From contig NZ_JACJTR010000025.1 in NCBI RefSeq assembly GCF_014698795.1, forward strand, positions 38,188 through 102,187: a stretch of 64,000 bases of DNA. The letters run 5' to 3'. Positions 53,732-63,033 of this stretch are shown piece after piece (position 1 is the stretch's first letter; the number at the start of each line of letters is the position of its first letter). The stretch is from Nostoc sp. FACHB-892. GTDB lineage: Bacteria; Cyanobacteriota; Cyanobacteriia; Cyanobacteriales; Nostocaceae. The notes beneath the pieces were generated by a model. The model ran no database searches, was not told the DNA's origin, and saw only the letters and a program-made list of their open reading frames with translations. The position numbers and the translations under genes were made by a program.

Positions 53732-54388
53732 CTACCACTCAATCAACTCCCCATCCACAATCGCAATCCCCCACTGCGAAAACTTCACCAGCAACCTCTT
53801 GATCACTATTACCAGTGCCGGATCATCCCAACACTCCTGCAAAAAGTCAAAGCCCGGATTCTGCCCTGAATTCGCCGCAACCTTGAGTTTCTGCATACGC
53901 TCCGGTCGTACATTTGACCTCGCTACAATCGCCTCGTGCGACCATTTTTCAGCGTTGGTGACAGGCGCGGCAGAACTTTCACCCTCATGAACTGTTTTGA
54001 CTTCTCCACCCGAAACTGAATTTTCAACTAACAACGAAGTGGGATTAACCTGTTCTACCTGCCCCTGAGTTTGATTAGCGATGGCTACGCCCGCCGCAGG
54101 CATCGCTGAACTTGAAAAAAATTCATTTTGAGCGACGGGCGCGGAAGAAGTACCTCCATGAGAGATTGTCAGCTCATCGCCATAATCCTGGTTTTCAGTC
54201 AATAACGAAGCGGAAAGGCTATGTTGGGTTTGTTCTTCCAAGCTAGTTGAATTCTTTGCGGCGGGCGCGGCGGAACCAGTACCTTCATGACAGTCTTTCG
54301 GCTCAACACCACAATTCTGGTTTTCAGCTAGCAACGGAGCAAGTTGACAAGGGAGCGCATCCACAAGCGCTAGCGATGTACAGTCCAT
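53732..54388 (-). CDS. uncharacterised protein with three internal repeats
   Basis: 218 aa, no signal peptide or membrane segment. Three degenerate units of about 55-60 residues follow one another, each with a core like LLAENQNCGVEP ... CHEGTGSAAPAA; the second begins LLTENQDYGDEL and the third LLVENSVSGGEV. After the repeats comes a different C-terminal part (about 150-218) with ECWDDPALVIVIKRLLVKF. I do not recognise the family. Ser/Ala/Gln-rich repeats suggest a flexible linker. It could be a plasmid-borne protein, and it may be only partly functional given the decayed surroundings. Confidence 0.5.
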   Translation of the reverse strand: MDCTSLALVDALPCQLAPLLAENQNCGVEPKDCHEGTGSAAPAAKNSTSLEEQTQHSLSASLLTENQDYGDELTISHGGTSSAPVAQNEFFSSSAMPAAGVAIANQTQGQVEQVNPTSLLVENSVSGGEVKTVHEGESSAAPVTNAEKWSHEAIVARSNVRPERMQKLKVAANSGQNPGFDFLQECWDDPALVIVIKRLLVKFSQWGIAIVDGELIEW

Positions 54389-54513
54389 TGTCCATTGCCT
54401 ACAGCAATTCTTTAAGTTCTGACGCGCTTTCAGTACGTGAAGGCGACGCGCCCCTCAAGGGCGCATGAGCCGTTTCCTCCTCACGCAGATTTTGTGTGGG
54501 CGTGTCAGAGATA

Positions 54514-54548
54514 CATTTCACAATCTCTTTTGAAGAGATTGTGAAATG
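54514..54548. repeat. perfect 16-bp-arm hairpin
   Basis: CATTTCACAATCTCTT is followed after a 3-nt loop (TTG) by its exact reverse complement. It lies in a 250-bp gap between two minus-strand ORFs. A 78-codon frame (54399-54635) crosses it but has no recognisable content. The hairpin has no T-run on either side, so it may be an RNA-processing or recombination structure rather than a terminator. Confidence 0.6.
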
Positions 54549-54656
54549 TTCTTGAGTAGTTCGTGAGGTTTCCTGGAATCTTTGCTCTGCTTGAGTTCTA
54601 CCTATACTCACACTCTCTATAAGTGTATCGAACACAAAAACTTATCACCCTCACGT

Positions 54657-54854
54657 CTACAGATTCCTAATAAAAAATACCTTGGCACGCCAACAAGCCT
54701 CTTTACGCCGATCATCAATGATTAAAGTCTGAGTAGTATTGGGATTGATGCCGCCCGAAATCTTCTCCTGGTGGGAGTCATCAAGTTCCTGAAATAATTG
54801 TTCTGGAGCTTCCCTCTTTCCGTCGGAGTTTGCACAAAGATATATGTCGGTCAT
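54657..54854 (-). CDS. small peptide with a double-glycine leader motif
   Basis: 65 aa with GGAG 12-15 nt before the ATG. Residues about 21-35 read LFQELDDSHQEKISGG, the classic pattern of double-glycine leaders (hydrophobic, E-L, acidic, E, I/V-SGG) that are cut by C39 peptidases of bacteriocin exporters. The part after GG is about 30 residues with one Cys and basic residues near the C-terminus. No exporter or modification enzyme lies next to it, and the N-terminal 18 residues are unusual for this leader. It could be a real bacteriocin-type precursor or a remnant. A 23-bp palindrome sits about 70 nt upstream. Confidence 0.5.
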   Translation of the reverse strand: MTDIYLCANSDGKREAPEQLFQELDDSHQEKISGGINPNTTQTLIIDDRRKEACWRAKVFFIRNL

Positions 54855-54922
54855 AAATTACGTTCTCCACGTGTACGACAAAATTACGTTCGATGGGGCA
54901 GTGCCAGGTATTGCCAAGCCCC

Positions 54923-54945
54923 TGAACCGTTAAATTAACGGTTCA
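54923..54945. promoter_or_regulatory. 23-bp palindrome upstream of the leader-peptide gene
   Basis: TGAACCGTTAA-A-TTAACGGTTCA is a perfect inverted repeat with 11-bp arms. It is 69 nt upstream of the 54657-54854 start, where an operator or promoter would be expected. With the AT-rich TACTTTATATAT after it, it could also act as a terminator for plus-strand transcription. Confidence 0.45.
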
Positions 54946-55134
54946 TACTTTATATATTGGTTTTGAATAAATTTTTTATTCATCCCATTTTTGTCACAAG
55001 AACCTATCCCACTAATCCCGCATTTCTCACAACCTTGAGAGGCAGAGGGGCAGAGGGGATTGAACTTGGCACGTTGAACTCTCCTCTGCTCCCACTAGCG
55101 AACCTGCTCCCCTGCTCAAGCGCAGCCTTATTCG

Positions 55135-55935
55135 AGATGTGGTGAGAAATCCGGGTAATAATATTTTGTTAATCCAGATGTGGATTGTAGCAAGGTCAAT
55201 GAATGAGTCAAAGTAAACTTTTTGACGTTCCCATATTCCGACAAGACGGCGGTATTTACGTTGATACCATGCGAAACAACGCTCAAAAGTGAAATCTCGG
55301 CACAGAAATTTTGATAGGTCACACGAGTGTTTTTCTTTATTTTCCAGACTCGTTTTGGTATTTGGGGACGAATACTACGAATGCGTTGGGAAGCACGCTG
55401 TTGTTTTGAGTCGTAACCTTTATCAGCAGCTAACACTTTGAAGCGTTTGCGTGGTCTGCCTCGTTTCAAAGTTTTCAATTTTACTTTGTGTCTTGTAGAG
55501 GTAATACTTGTTCTCTTTCGTCACCATTAGCTGGGGTTGTGGAGTTAGCTAGCGGCATTCCATTACCTTCAGTCAGTGTGTGAATAAGAACACCTTTTCC
55601 CTTGCCACCATAGGCAATTTCCTCACCTCCTCCCATCAAGCGGGGAAAAAGAGCCACCAACAGCCCCAAAATTCCAGTTTATAAGACCTTTTTCATCAGC
55701 GATCGCGCTTTATACGCCCTTGTAAATATTCAAATGTTCCATCTGAGCGCCATCGCTTTAACCATCAGTGAGACGAGCTTTTCGATGCCCACATATCTCC
55801 CCGTGGTAGGTCACACCATCGACACCCAGTAATCAGAATGTACAACATACTATTTAGCACTGGAGAGATTAAACAACCAGTTGTTGTGTCAAACCAGCAA
55901 TTCTCTCGTTGAGATCAAGCTTAAATGTACCATAA
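55135..55935 (-). pseudogene. IS5-type transposase, multiply frameshifted
   Basis: On the minus strand the N-terminal part reads GCRWCDLPRGDMWASKSS, then WLKRWRSDGTFEYLQ. The middle part has GGGEEIAYGGKGKGVLIHT with NGMPLANSTTPANGDERE. The C-terminal part has LKRGRPRKRFKVLAADKGYDSKQQR. The last part is in another frame (FERCFAWYQRKY then LTKILLP-like). These are standard IS5-family transposase segments in at least three frames with stops. It is inactive and lies just downstream (in minus-strand sense) of the third haemagglutinin copy. Confidence 0.75.
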
Positions 55936-56022
55936 GGATTTACATGACTGAAAATCGTAAGGATTCAGGTCTAATATTGGAGAAGCAAAGAAGGACGAGA
56001 CAGACTATTTTCTCTTCCATTA

Positions 56023-56098
56023 AAATGATTATCATTCTTGAAAAAGCCTGTCTCTTGTTTTTCTTGGAATGATTTATTTTTTGGAAGTCCCTTACACC
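56023..56098. repeat. duplicated 3' flank of haemagglutinin copies, with Fur-like palindrome
   Basis: Nearly identical to 45264-45340. It starts with the palindrome AATGATTATCATT (within 56023-56040) and runs to the stop codon of the third haemagglutinin copy. The duplication therefore covers the 3' coding end and the following about 75 bp. Confidence 0.7.
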
Positions 56099-57625
56099 TT
56101 AGCGAGATGCAGAGCAAGAAGCAGGAGTTTGCCAAGAACTGTGAGCGGTGACACCAGGTACTTGCGCCACGAGTTCTATATTTCCATTGCGATTAACTAC
56201 CCAACTACTAGCTTCCACAATGGTCGTCGCTGCTGCAACTTTATTACTATTTGAGGCTGCTGCTGATTGTGGGGAAATTATTGTTTTAGAATTTGCTGGT
56301 TTTGGTCTTAATCTCACCCACGCAGATAGAGTACTTGTATCTTGTAATGGTTCAGTGGGACTCATGGGAAGTCCGCCGCGTCCAACAATCACAAATCGGT
56401 TTTGGGCATAATCTGGACTATAGCAGCCTTGAGCTACTTGGGTGTCAACTGGTATTGTTGGCAGGTTGACTAAGCCATTGTTGGGGTCAACATCAGGTGT
56501 ATTAAGTTCTACAGTGCCATTAAGCTCAGGACTTGCTCCAGTAGCGGTAATGTCACTTGTGCTATCAAATACCACATCTCTCAATTGTGTCCCAAAGATG
56601 CCAGAGGCATTGATTCGCACTCTTCCGCCAAAGAAGTTAGCAGAATCGGCCCTAATGTCGCTATTTTCAAAAGCGATGAGGAAATCAGTGTCAATGTTGA
56701 TATCACCGCCAATAACGTTTTCTCCCCTAGCGTTGGTAACGATGTTGCTGTTACGGCTGATGATTAAATTTTCTGAGTTAATATTGATTGTCGCTTGTTG
56801 CCTATTTGGGACAACTTTATTACTGCGTGTGTCGGCGGTGAGCAAAGCGTTATTGTTTAAGCGGATAGAGCGAGCATCTATTGTCATATTCCCTGCGGTT
56901 CCTGTTCCGAAACTCTGCACAGCTAACACTGCTCCATCTTCTACGAGCAAGGAATTAGTTTTAATGGTCAAATCCCCTGCATCCCCTGTTGAGTTTGGCT
57001 GTGCGTCAGCACCCAAGCCACTGGCAAACTGACCATCTGCTGATTGACCAATGAGTTTAATATTTTGGGCATAAATGCTTAAATTTCCCCCCTTGCCCTC
57101 ACTAAAGGTACTAGTACTCACCTGTGCGCCATCTTGGACGAGTAAGGAATTAGTTTTAATGGTCAAATCCCCTGCATCCCCTGTTGAGTTTGGCTGTGCG
57201 TTAGCACCCAAGCTACTGCCATACTGACCATCTGCTAATCCACTAATGAGTTGAATATTTTGGGCATCAACGCTTAAATTTCCTCCCTTGCCCTCACTAA
57301 AGGTACTAGTACTCACCTGTGCGCCATCTTGGACGAGCAAGGAATTAGTTTTAATGGTCAAATCCCCTGCATCCCCTGTTGAGTTTGGCTGTGCGTTAGC
57401 AGCCAAGCCACTGGCAAACTTACCATTTGCTGATCCACCAATGAGTTTAATATCTTGGGCATCAACGCTTAAATTTCCTCCCTTGCCCTCACCAAAGGTA
57501 GAAGCACTCACCTGTGCGCCATCTTGGACGAGCAAGGAATTAGTTTTAATGGTCAAATCCCCTGCATCCCCTGTTGAGTTTGGCTGTGCGTCAGTACCCC
57601 AGGCTGTCTTATTGGTATATAGCAA
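56099..57625 (-). pseudogene. filamentous-haemagglutinin paralogue 3, 5'-truncated
   Basis: 508 codons holding only the beta-helix body and the C-terminus. Four near-identical modules of about 65 aa (AQPNSTGDAGDLTIKTNS, then VQDGAQVSTSTFSEGKGGNL) are followed by the same end as paralogue 1 (YSPDYAQNRFVIVGRGG and VTAHSSWQTPASC). The signal peptide and TPS domain are absent: homology breaks at about 57600, where the sequence turns into unrelated DNA next to a truncated VOC gene. The apparent start is a chance codon, so the product cannot be secreted. It is probably the leftover of a recombination between repeats. Confidence 0.8.
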
Positions 57626-57712
57626 TGAATTTCAAAGCTTGAATCGGGAGCAAAATCCTTAGTAATTGGCTTAAATATACTGATAAGACAGTCAAGGATT
57701 GGACTGTTACTC

Positions 57713-58009
57713 ATTGCAGAGTATTCAGCCTCTACCACTGGAAGTACCGATATTGCTGGTTTCGGTCAGCCGCCAGAAGCTGAATTCTGGCTTACTCACG
57801 GTAATCCTGGTTCTGTAAGAGTTCATGTAGCGTTCAGAGTTCACAACCACGCTGCTGTTGAGGCATTTTACAACGCAGCTTTAGCTGCTGGTGGACGAGA
57901 CAACGGTGCGCCTGGTCTGCGTCCTCAGTATCATCCTAACTACTATGCTGCTTTCGTTCTTGATCCAGACGGACATAATATTGAAGCAGTCTGTCATCAG
58001 CCTGAATAA
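57713..58009 (+). pseudogene. VOC-family (glyoxalase/dioxygenase-fold) protein, 5'-truncated
   Basis: A 98-codon frame without a start reads GSTDIAGFGQPPEAEFWL, VHVAFRVHNHAAVEAFYNAAL, GGRDNGAPGLRP and FVLDPDGHNIEAVCH to a stop at 58007-58009. This is the C-terminal two thirds of a VOC-fold protein; the first beta-alpha unit is missing. The break is next to the haemagglutinin fragment, so one rearrangement probably truncated both genes. Confidence 0.8.
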
Positions 58010-58035
58010 GCAGCATTTTTTAAATTAAAGGAAAC

Positions 58036-58365
58036 TTGACAATTGGCAACTTAGTATATAAAAACTGTGTACTGAAGACTTGGTATCAATTTAAACTACT
58101 TCATGAACTTTTAGCCGCAGAAGAATCTGATAGCTACACCCTCATTACAAGCCAAACTCCTCGGGGGCCTCTGACGGGCGTTGAAAAATTCTGCTGCCGT
58201 GCGTGGAACAGAGTAGATCAAACTTGGGGCGTTACCAAAATGAGGCAAAGCAGCAACACCAGCAAGATATACTGGAGCAAAAGCAACGGGGACGAGGTTT
58301 TAGTCGATAATCTCATATTGACTAGGCAAACTCGTGGCTCAAAAAATTTTATCCCTATTCTTTAA
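58036..58365 (+). CDS. uncharacterised small protein
   Basis: 109 codons from a TTG or a later start; AAAGGA lies just upstream. I do not recognise it. There is a Leu-rich N-terminal helix (KLLHELLAAEESDSY), then a Trp/Lys-rich part with one CC pair, and no membrane segment or repeats. Composition and the lack of a good ATG make it possible that this is a remnant. Confidence 0.3.
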   Translation: MTIGNLVYKNCVLKTWYQFKLLHELLAAEESDSYTLITSQTPRGPLTGVEKFCCRAWNRVDQTWGVTKMRQSSNTSKIYWSKSNGDEVLVDNLILTRQTRGSKNFIPIL

Positions 58366-58423
58366 GGAAATATACTTAATAGTTAGTATAGTTAGCCAAC
58401 AAAATATATTTGGTTGAGATATT

Positions 58424-59209
58424 GTGATATTTCTTTTTCCTAGCGATTACTTCAATCCTAAAAAAGCGGATGCAGACTACTCCGAGCAAGTTACTTGTAT
58501 ACAAAACGCTGGGTTTGCAACTGGACTTATTTCTTTAGAGTCGTTAGGAACGGGTTCATCAAAGATTATTCCAGCCCCAACTCCTGGCTCAAAAGTGGTC
58601 TACCGGGGTTGGATGCTCTCGCCTGGAGATTATGAGTTATTAGTTAGTGTTGTAGAAAGTACAGGGGCAAGTGTCTTAATTTCTTTGACTGAGTATCTAT
58701 CTACACATTACCTGAGCAGTTGGTATCCTTTAATTACTGATTTGACTCCAGAGACTAAATTTTATTCCGTCGATGATGATTTAGAGAACCAGTTGAATCA
58801 ACTCGGCTGGGATGGATTTTTTATCAAAGATTATGTTAAGTCTCTCAAAACCTCAGTTGGTTCCATAATTAATCAACCTTCGCAAATCAAAACAGTAGTT
58901 GCCGAGATGCAAAAATTTCGAGGCACGATTGAGGGAGGCATTTGTGTGCGGCGGATTGAAGATTTTATCAAAGAAACTGAGAGGCGTTACTTTGTCCTAT
59001 TTGGTAAACCTTTCGCTGCTTTAGCAGATGAAGAAATTCCACAGATTGTCTTTGAGTGTGCCAAGCGGATTGAGAGCCAGTTTTTCTCTGTTGATGTAAT
59101 AGAGCGTAGAGATGGTACTAAACGAATCGTAGAAATTGGTGATGGGCAGGTATCAGATATTATTGGATGGACATCTGAACGTTTTGCTCAACTGTGGATT
59201 GACAACTAA
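58424..59209 (+). CDS. ATP-grasp domain protein
   Basis: 261 aa from a GTG start. The C-terminal half looks like a minimal ATP-grasp fold of the kind annotated as DUF4343: GWDGFFIKDYVKSLK (ATP-contact Lys), EGGICVRRIEDF, then a late segment FFSVDVIERRDGTKRIVEIGDGQVSD with the metal-binding acidic and Asp/Gly residues. The N-terminal part (VYRGWMLSPGDYELL) is typical of the same proteins. These enzymes ligate a carboxylate to an amine or phosphate group; the substrate is unknown. It stands alone, with no obvious operon partner. Confidence 0.7.
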   Translation: MIFLFPSDYFNPKKADADYSEQVTCIQNAGFATGLISLESLGTGSSKIIPAPTPGSKVVYRGWMLSPGDYELLVSVVESTGASVLISLTEYLSTHYLSSWYPLITDLTPETKFYSVDDDLENQLNQLGWDGFFIKDYVKSLKTSVGSIINQPSQIKTVVAEMQKFRGTIEGGICVRRIEDFIKETERRYFVLFGKPFAALADEEIPQIVFECAKRIESQFFSVDVIERRDGTKRIVEIGDGQVSDIIGWTSERFAQLWIDN

Positions 59210-59334
59210 CAAGCCGATAAAGTTGATTGCTATACTCCTAGCCCAAAGCCCTATTCTCTCGTGACTCATTATCATTAAAATTAAGTTGTTGAGAATAAAG
59301 TCTCTTATGAAATCCTTGCTATTTCGTTGTTTCA

Positions 59335-59450
59335 CGATTTAACGGCAAAAGTCAGATCACAAATGCTCTGGATGCAGTGACTAAAAAAGACATTATTGCA
59401 TGGTTCACTCACTGTCGTTACTATATTGCCCTCAACTGAGAACCGCTATA
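59335..59450 (+). pseudogene. C-terminal scrap of an IS630-type transposase
   Basis: FNGKSQITNALDAVTKKDI, then WFTHCRYYIALN and a stop, matches the end of IS630-type transposases, where WFxHCGY is usual. Only about 35 codons remain. Confidence 0.5.
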
Positions 59451-59451
59451 A

Positions 59452-60201
59452 TTACCGTTCTTGTTCAGTTGGGCGGATCAAGATTTCGTTGACGTTAACA
59501 TGTGACGGCTGTGTGACGGCATAAACAATCGCATTGGCAATATCTTCACTCTCCAGATTTTTGACCGAACCGTAGAAGTTTTTTGCCTGCTCTTTTGCAG
59601 AGGAATCCGTAATGTGCTGCGGTAATTCTGTTGCCACTAACCCTGGCTCGATAATCGTGACGCGGATGTTATTTTGATAGACCTCTTTGCGAAGTGCTTC
59701 ACTAAACGCACCAACCGCCCATTTGCTGGCGTTATAAACACCGCTTCCGGCGTTTGCAACTCTACCTGCAACTGATGAAATGTTCACGATGTGTCCAGCA
59801 CCTTGTGCCTTCATCAAAGGTAAAACTTTGTGAGTAGCATACATCAATCCCAATACATTGAGATTGATCATGCGTCGCCAGTCTTCCGTATCTGCACCGT
59901 CAATCAGACCTAACAGCATCACCCCTGCATTATTAATGAGAATATCAACTCTGCCAAATTTTGCATGAGTTTGGTTCACCAATGCTTCTACCTGCGCCTC
60001 ATCTGAAACATCAGCAGTAATGGATAAAACTTTCCCACCAGTGTCAGTAATCCGGGCTTCTAGGTCTTGCAAGCGATCGCTTCGACGGGCAGCAATTACT
60101 ACCGTAGCGCCAACTGATGCCAGTGCTAATGCTGTAGCCTCACCAATACCAGACGATGCCCCTGTTACAATTGCTACTTTGTCAATCAACTTACCAGCCA
60201 T
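59452..60201 (-). CDS. short-chain dehydrogenase/reductase
   Basis: 249 aa, the usual SDR length. The NAD(P) motif is TGASSGIGEA (about 14-23) with AARRSDR after beta-2, favouring NADPH. NNAG is present (about residue 90), and the catalytic Ser and YNASK are at about 141 and 154-158. The C-terminal PGLVATEL is also standard. It is closest to general clavulanate-dehydrogenase-like/YdfG-type SDRs of broad substrate range. It faces away from parAB and has no visible partner gene. A HIP1 site lies inside it. Confidence 0.9.
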   Translation of the reverse strand: MAGKLIDKVAIVTGASSGIGEATALALASVGATVVIAARRSDRLQDLEARITDTGGKVLSITADVSDEAQVEALVNQTHAKFGRVDILINNAGVMLLGLIDGADTEDWRRMINLNVLGLMYATHKVLPLMKAQGAGHIVNISSVAGRVANAGSGVYNASKWAVGAFSEALRKEVYQNNIRVTIIEPGLVATELPQHITDSSAKEQAKNFYGSVKNLESEDIANAIVYAVTQPSHVNVNEILIRPTEQER

Positions 60202-61015
60202 TGTTAGTTTCTCCGTTGTTGTTTTTTCGTTTTTTACGTAGAAGTCAATTGACCTTTGAGAGCTTTACACGTTCATTAGTAGACTAAACAACTGAACGCT
60301 TTTATGGATTGAATTGTTTGCTCCTAGCAATTACAGCCCGGAAGAGTCAGGACACTTGCCCCTCCTGCTTCCTTGAATCAAACATCATCACCTAGTCTCA
60401 AATGGAGCGATCGCACTCTCCTATTTTGTTTGACCCTAGCATGAGGAAATAGTAGACGATATGAATCAGAAGATGGATTTGCTGTCACTTGTCTTGAATC
60501 TCAAACAACTCCTTACCTGATGCAACCCATCTCACCAGTGAGTCAGTAAAACTTCAGCTTGTGGTGATTGCTACAGGTAAACATAATTCTTCGTTTTGGG
60601 TAGTTGCTGGATAAAAGTGCTTTGTATTGCGGGTAGTTCCAAACTAATAACACTCCTAACTCTGACAACAATGGTATTGGCAAAAGTGCCGGAGTTAGCA
60701 ATGATTAAAGTATCTTTAATGCTAGCAATACCATCATCGCAACTAACAAAGTGACTCCAGATAATCTAGGGCTAGGAACTGTCAACCCTAACATTGATGG
60801 AAACATTATGGCGGTACTAATAATTTTATAAGAGCTATTACAAGTGCATCAAGTAATGATCTTCTCGTTAGTGGGGTTGACAATAGCATCCTTTCTGGCA
60901 GTGAGAACTATGGACAGTTGTTCTCTCAAGCATTTAGTGGCTTATATTGCTTGTACCCAACTTTTTGCTTCTAGTTGAAATATTCTGAGTTCCGTCTTCT
61001 CTACATCAATAGAAT
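60202..61015. other. intergenic with remnant of a secreted repeat protein
   Basis: From about 60640 to 60975 the plus strand keeps protein-like frames. One reads SNTIIATNKVTPDNLGLGTVNPN; after a shift another reads GTNNFIRAITSASSNDLLVSGVDNSILSG. They look like a decayed parallel-beta-helix or RTX-type surface protein. The first 440 bp hold the SDR promoter and nothing else I can name. Confidence 0.4.
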
Positions 61016-62185
61016 TTAGGAGCTTGCGCCCTTCATTTTTTGATCAATTTCTTTTAACTTACCTTCTAGAGCCTGACGAATTTCTTTAAGCTGATTATAG
61101 GCTAATCCTTCAAGCTCAAGAGCGCCTATAGTTTTAACTGTTTTAATAATCTTACTATTTTGGTTAGTTGGGTTTTCAGAGGATTTGTGCTTTTTTAATA
61201 TCTCTTTTACTAAAGCTTTTGTTTGGCTTAAAGAAAGTTTCTCTTGAATAACCTTCTCAGTTAGTTGGATTCTTACTTTCCGAGCTTGAGTTTCATTGAT
61301 TTTTAGTTGAGTAGCAGATAGCTTATTCAATTCTTTAGCTTTGCTGCTCTCTAACCCTTCCTCTCGAATAGCATTTTTTAAATCCTTTGATAATTTGAGT
61401 AAAGGGAAAATATTAGTGTCAATAGAGGTAGGGTTAAGCTGTAATGCTAAAATTACATCAAATATTTTTTGCTCTTCAGCACTTTTGAAATCAACAGTTT
61501 CTAGCCACTGCCTTTGAGTTTCTGGAGAAGCTAATCGGATATCAGACAGTTCTAAATTTTTACGGTTGCGCTCTAATCGGCTCATTGCGGCGTTAAGTAA
61601 ACGTGGTATGGAATCTTTCTGTTCTGACAACTCAGGATAGTCATAGATAATTTGTTGAATCAAAGATTCTGCTAAGTCAAGAGCATTAAGATCCTCTCTA
61701 TGCAAAGTTGTTGAAAGAGCTTGTCGATGAAGTTCGCGGTCATTTGCTTCAATTTCAGTAATTATATATACAGCTTTTAGTGTTTTCCATCCAATTTCAG
61801 GTGCTGCTCGCCATCGTCTTTCTCCATCAAATAATAAGTATCTACCATTAGATAGAGGAATGAGAATTACAGGAGTATGTTGTCCTTGCTTTTTAAGGAG
61901 TTCAGCCATTCCCTTTATACTGGCTTTAGTAAAAGTTTGCCTGGGTTGGCGAGGATTTCGATCAATTAAGTTAATTGGAACTTCTGAAACTCCTTGTTTG
62001 TCAGCTAATTCTGTAACTAGCTCTTGAATACGGGCTTCTAGAACAATTTTTTCTTCACTATCAACTTCCACGGCTCGAAGTTGATTAATTTCAGCTTCGA
62101 GTTCCTCAACTCGTTTAGTTAAATGATGAATTTTTTGTGATTGTCCTGCATTTGCAAACGCATTAGAAATATCTGGTTTTAGCAT
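61016..62185 (-). CDS. parB: ParB/RepB-type partition protein
   Basis: 389 aa. A coiled coil (about 15-60, LTKRVEELEAEINQLRA) precedes the ParB/Srx domain: a segment with LIDRNPRQPRQTF, followed by LLFDGERRWRA, the CTP/DNA-binding signature. An HTH-like region (about 165-250) and a second long helical part follow. It binds centromere sites and acts with ParA in plasmid partition. Its start codon overlaps the parA stop by one base (TAATG), so it is translationally coupled. The likely binding sites are the palindromes upstream of parA. Confidence 0.88.
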   Translation of the reverse strand: MLKPDISNAFANAGQSQKIHHLTKRVEELEAEINQLRAVEVDSEEKIVLEARIQELVTELADKQGVSEVPINLIDRNPRQPRQTFTKASIKGMAELLKKQGQHTPVILIPLSNGRYLLFDGERRWRAAPEIGWKTLKAVYIITEIEANDRELHRQALSTTLHREDLNALDLAESLIQQIIYDYPELSEQKDSIPRLLNAAMSRLERNRKNLELSDIRLASPETQRQWLETVDFKSAEEQKIFDVILALQLNPTSIDTNIFPLLKLSKDLKNAIREEGLESSKAKELNKLSATQLKINETQARKVRIQLTEKVIQEKLSLSQTKALVKEILKKHKSSENPTNQNSKIIKTVKTIGALELEGLAYNQLKEIRQALEGKLKEIDQKMKGASS

Positions 62186-63012
62186 TAGTCCTGACTCATT
62201 AGCTCTATAATTTTGGCAACGATGGGGTCAAAGTCTTTAATAGCTTCACAAGCAGGTGCAAATAAATGAATGGGTTGCCCTACTCCACTCGCATTAATAA
62301 ATTGGTTTGATTCTCTAATCGGCGGAAAACATGAAATTCCAAGCTCTTGTAACTGATTAGGGATTTCTTCTCCAATGTTTCGATGGGCGGCTACTTTCTT
62401 TATATTTACTTGTGACGGTACAAATCCTAATATTTTAGGCTCTGGTCGCAGTCGTAACTCGTTGATCTTGTCATAAAACCAATTAATTAAACCTGCTGAA
62501 CCATACAAAGCTTTATATTCTAGCTGCATTACAACCAATATGTCTGTCGCTGCGGCTAAAGCTACTAGACCCATAGGTTCCAGACCACCTGGGTTATCCA
62601 GAATAATAATGTCAGATTCAATCGGATAGTCTTCTAAACGATCATGAAGCAGGTAATATTTTCTGGAATGAGAGTAAATTTTATGAATACTTTCTTCTAA
62701 CGGAGCGCCGCCTAAAATAACATTGACATTATGGATTTTGTTTTCCCAAATAGGGAACAAAGGGTAATTGCCTTTGAAATCATCCCTGAAAACAGATGCT
62801 AGGGTTTTTTCAGGAGGAGGATCTTCAGTTTTTGAAAAAGCCCCCGTAAAGATTTTAAGAGAACCTAATGGGTCTAGTTCAATAACTGTGACTGAGTAAC
62901 CTTTTTTGCCAAGGATGTACGCTAAATGTGTTACTAAAGTTGTTTTTCCGGTTCCACCAGCATTAGATTTAACATCTAGTCTAATTTTTCTTTTAACTGC
63001 TTTCTTTTTCAT
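62185..63012 (-). CDS. parA: ParA-type partition ATPase
   Basis: 275 aa. The Walker A region KSNAGGTGKTT (K15, G19-T24) is of the deviant type with the early signature Lys. Also visible are IELDPLGSL (switch region) and the Walker B-like IIILDNPGG. No N-terminal HTH is present, so this is a small (type Ib-like or short) ParA. It is the first gene of the minus-strand operon with parB and starts 22 nt from the nearest palindrome. It probably segregates the replicon. Confidence 0.9.
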   Translation of the reverse strand: MKKKAVKRKIRLDVKSNAGGTGKTTLVTHLAYILGKKGYSVTVIELDPLGSLKIFTGAFSKTEDPPPEKTLASVFRDDFKGNYPLFPIWENKIHNVNVILGGAPLEESIHKIYSHSRKYYLLHDRLEDYPIESDIIILDNPGGLEPMGLVALAAATDILVVMQLEYKALYGSAGLINWFYDKINELRLRPEPKILGFVPSQVNIKKVAAHRNIGEEIPNQLQELGISCFPPIRESNQFINASGVGQPIHLFAPACEAIKDFDPIVAKIIELMSQD

Positions 63013-63033
63013 AGCTCAAAAACTAAAGGCTTA

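Noticed and set aside
54399..54635. 78-codon minus-strand ORF
   Set aside because: It crosses a perfect 35-nt hairpin and has no recognisable content; coding status unsupported.
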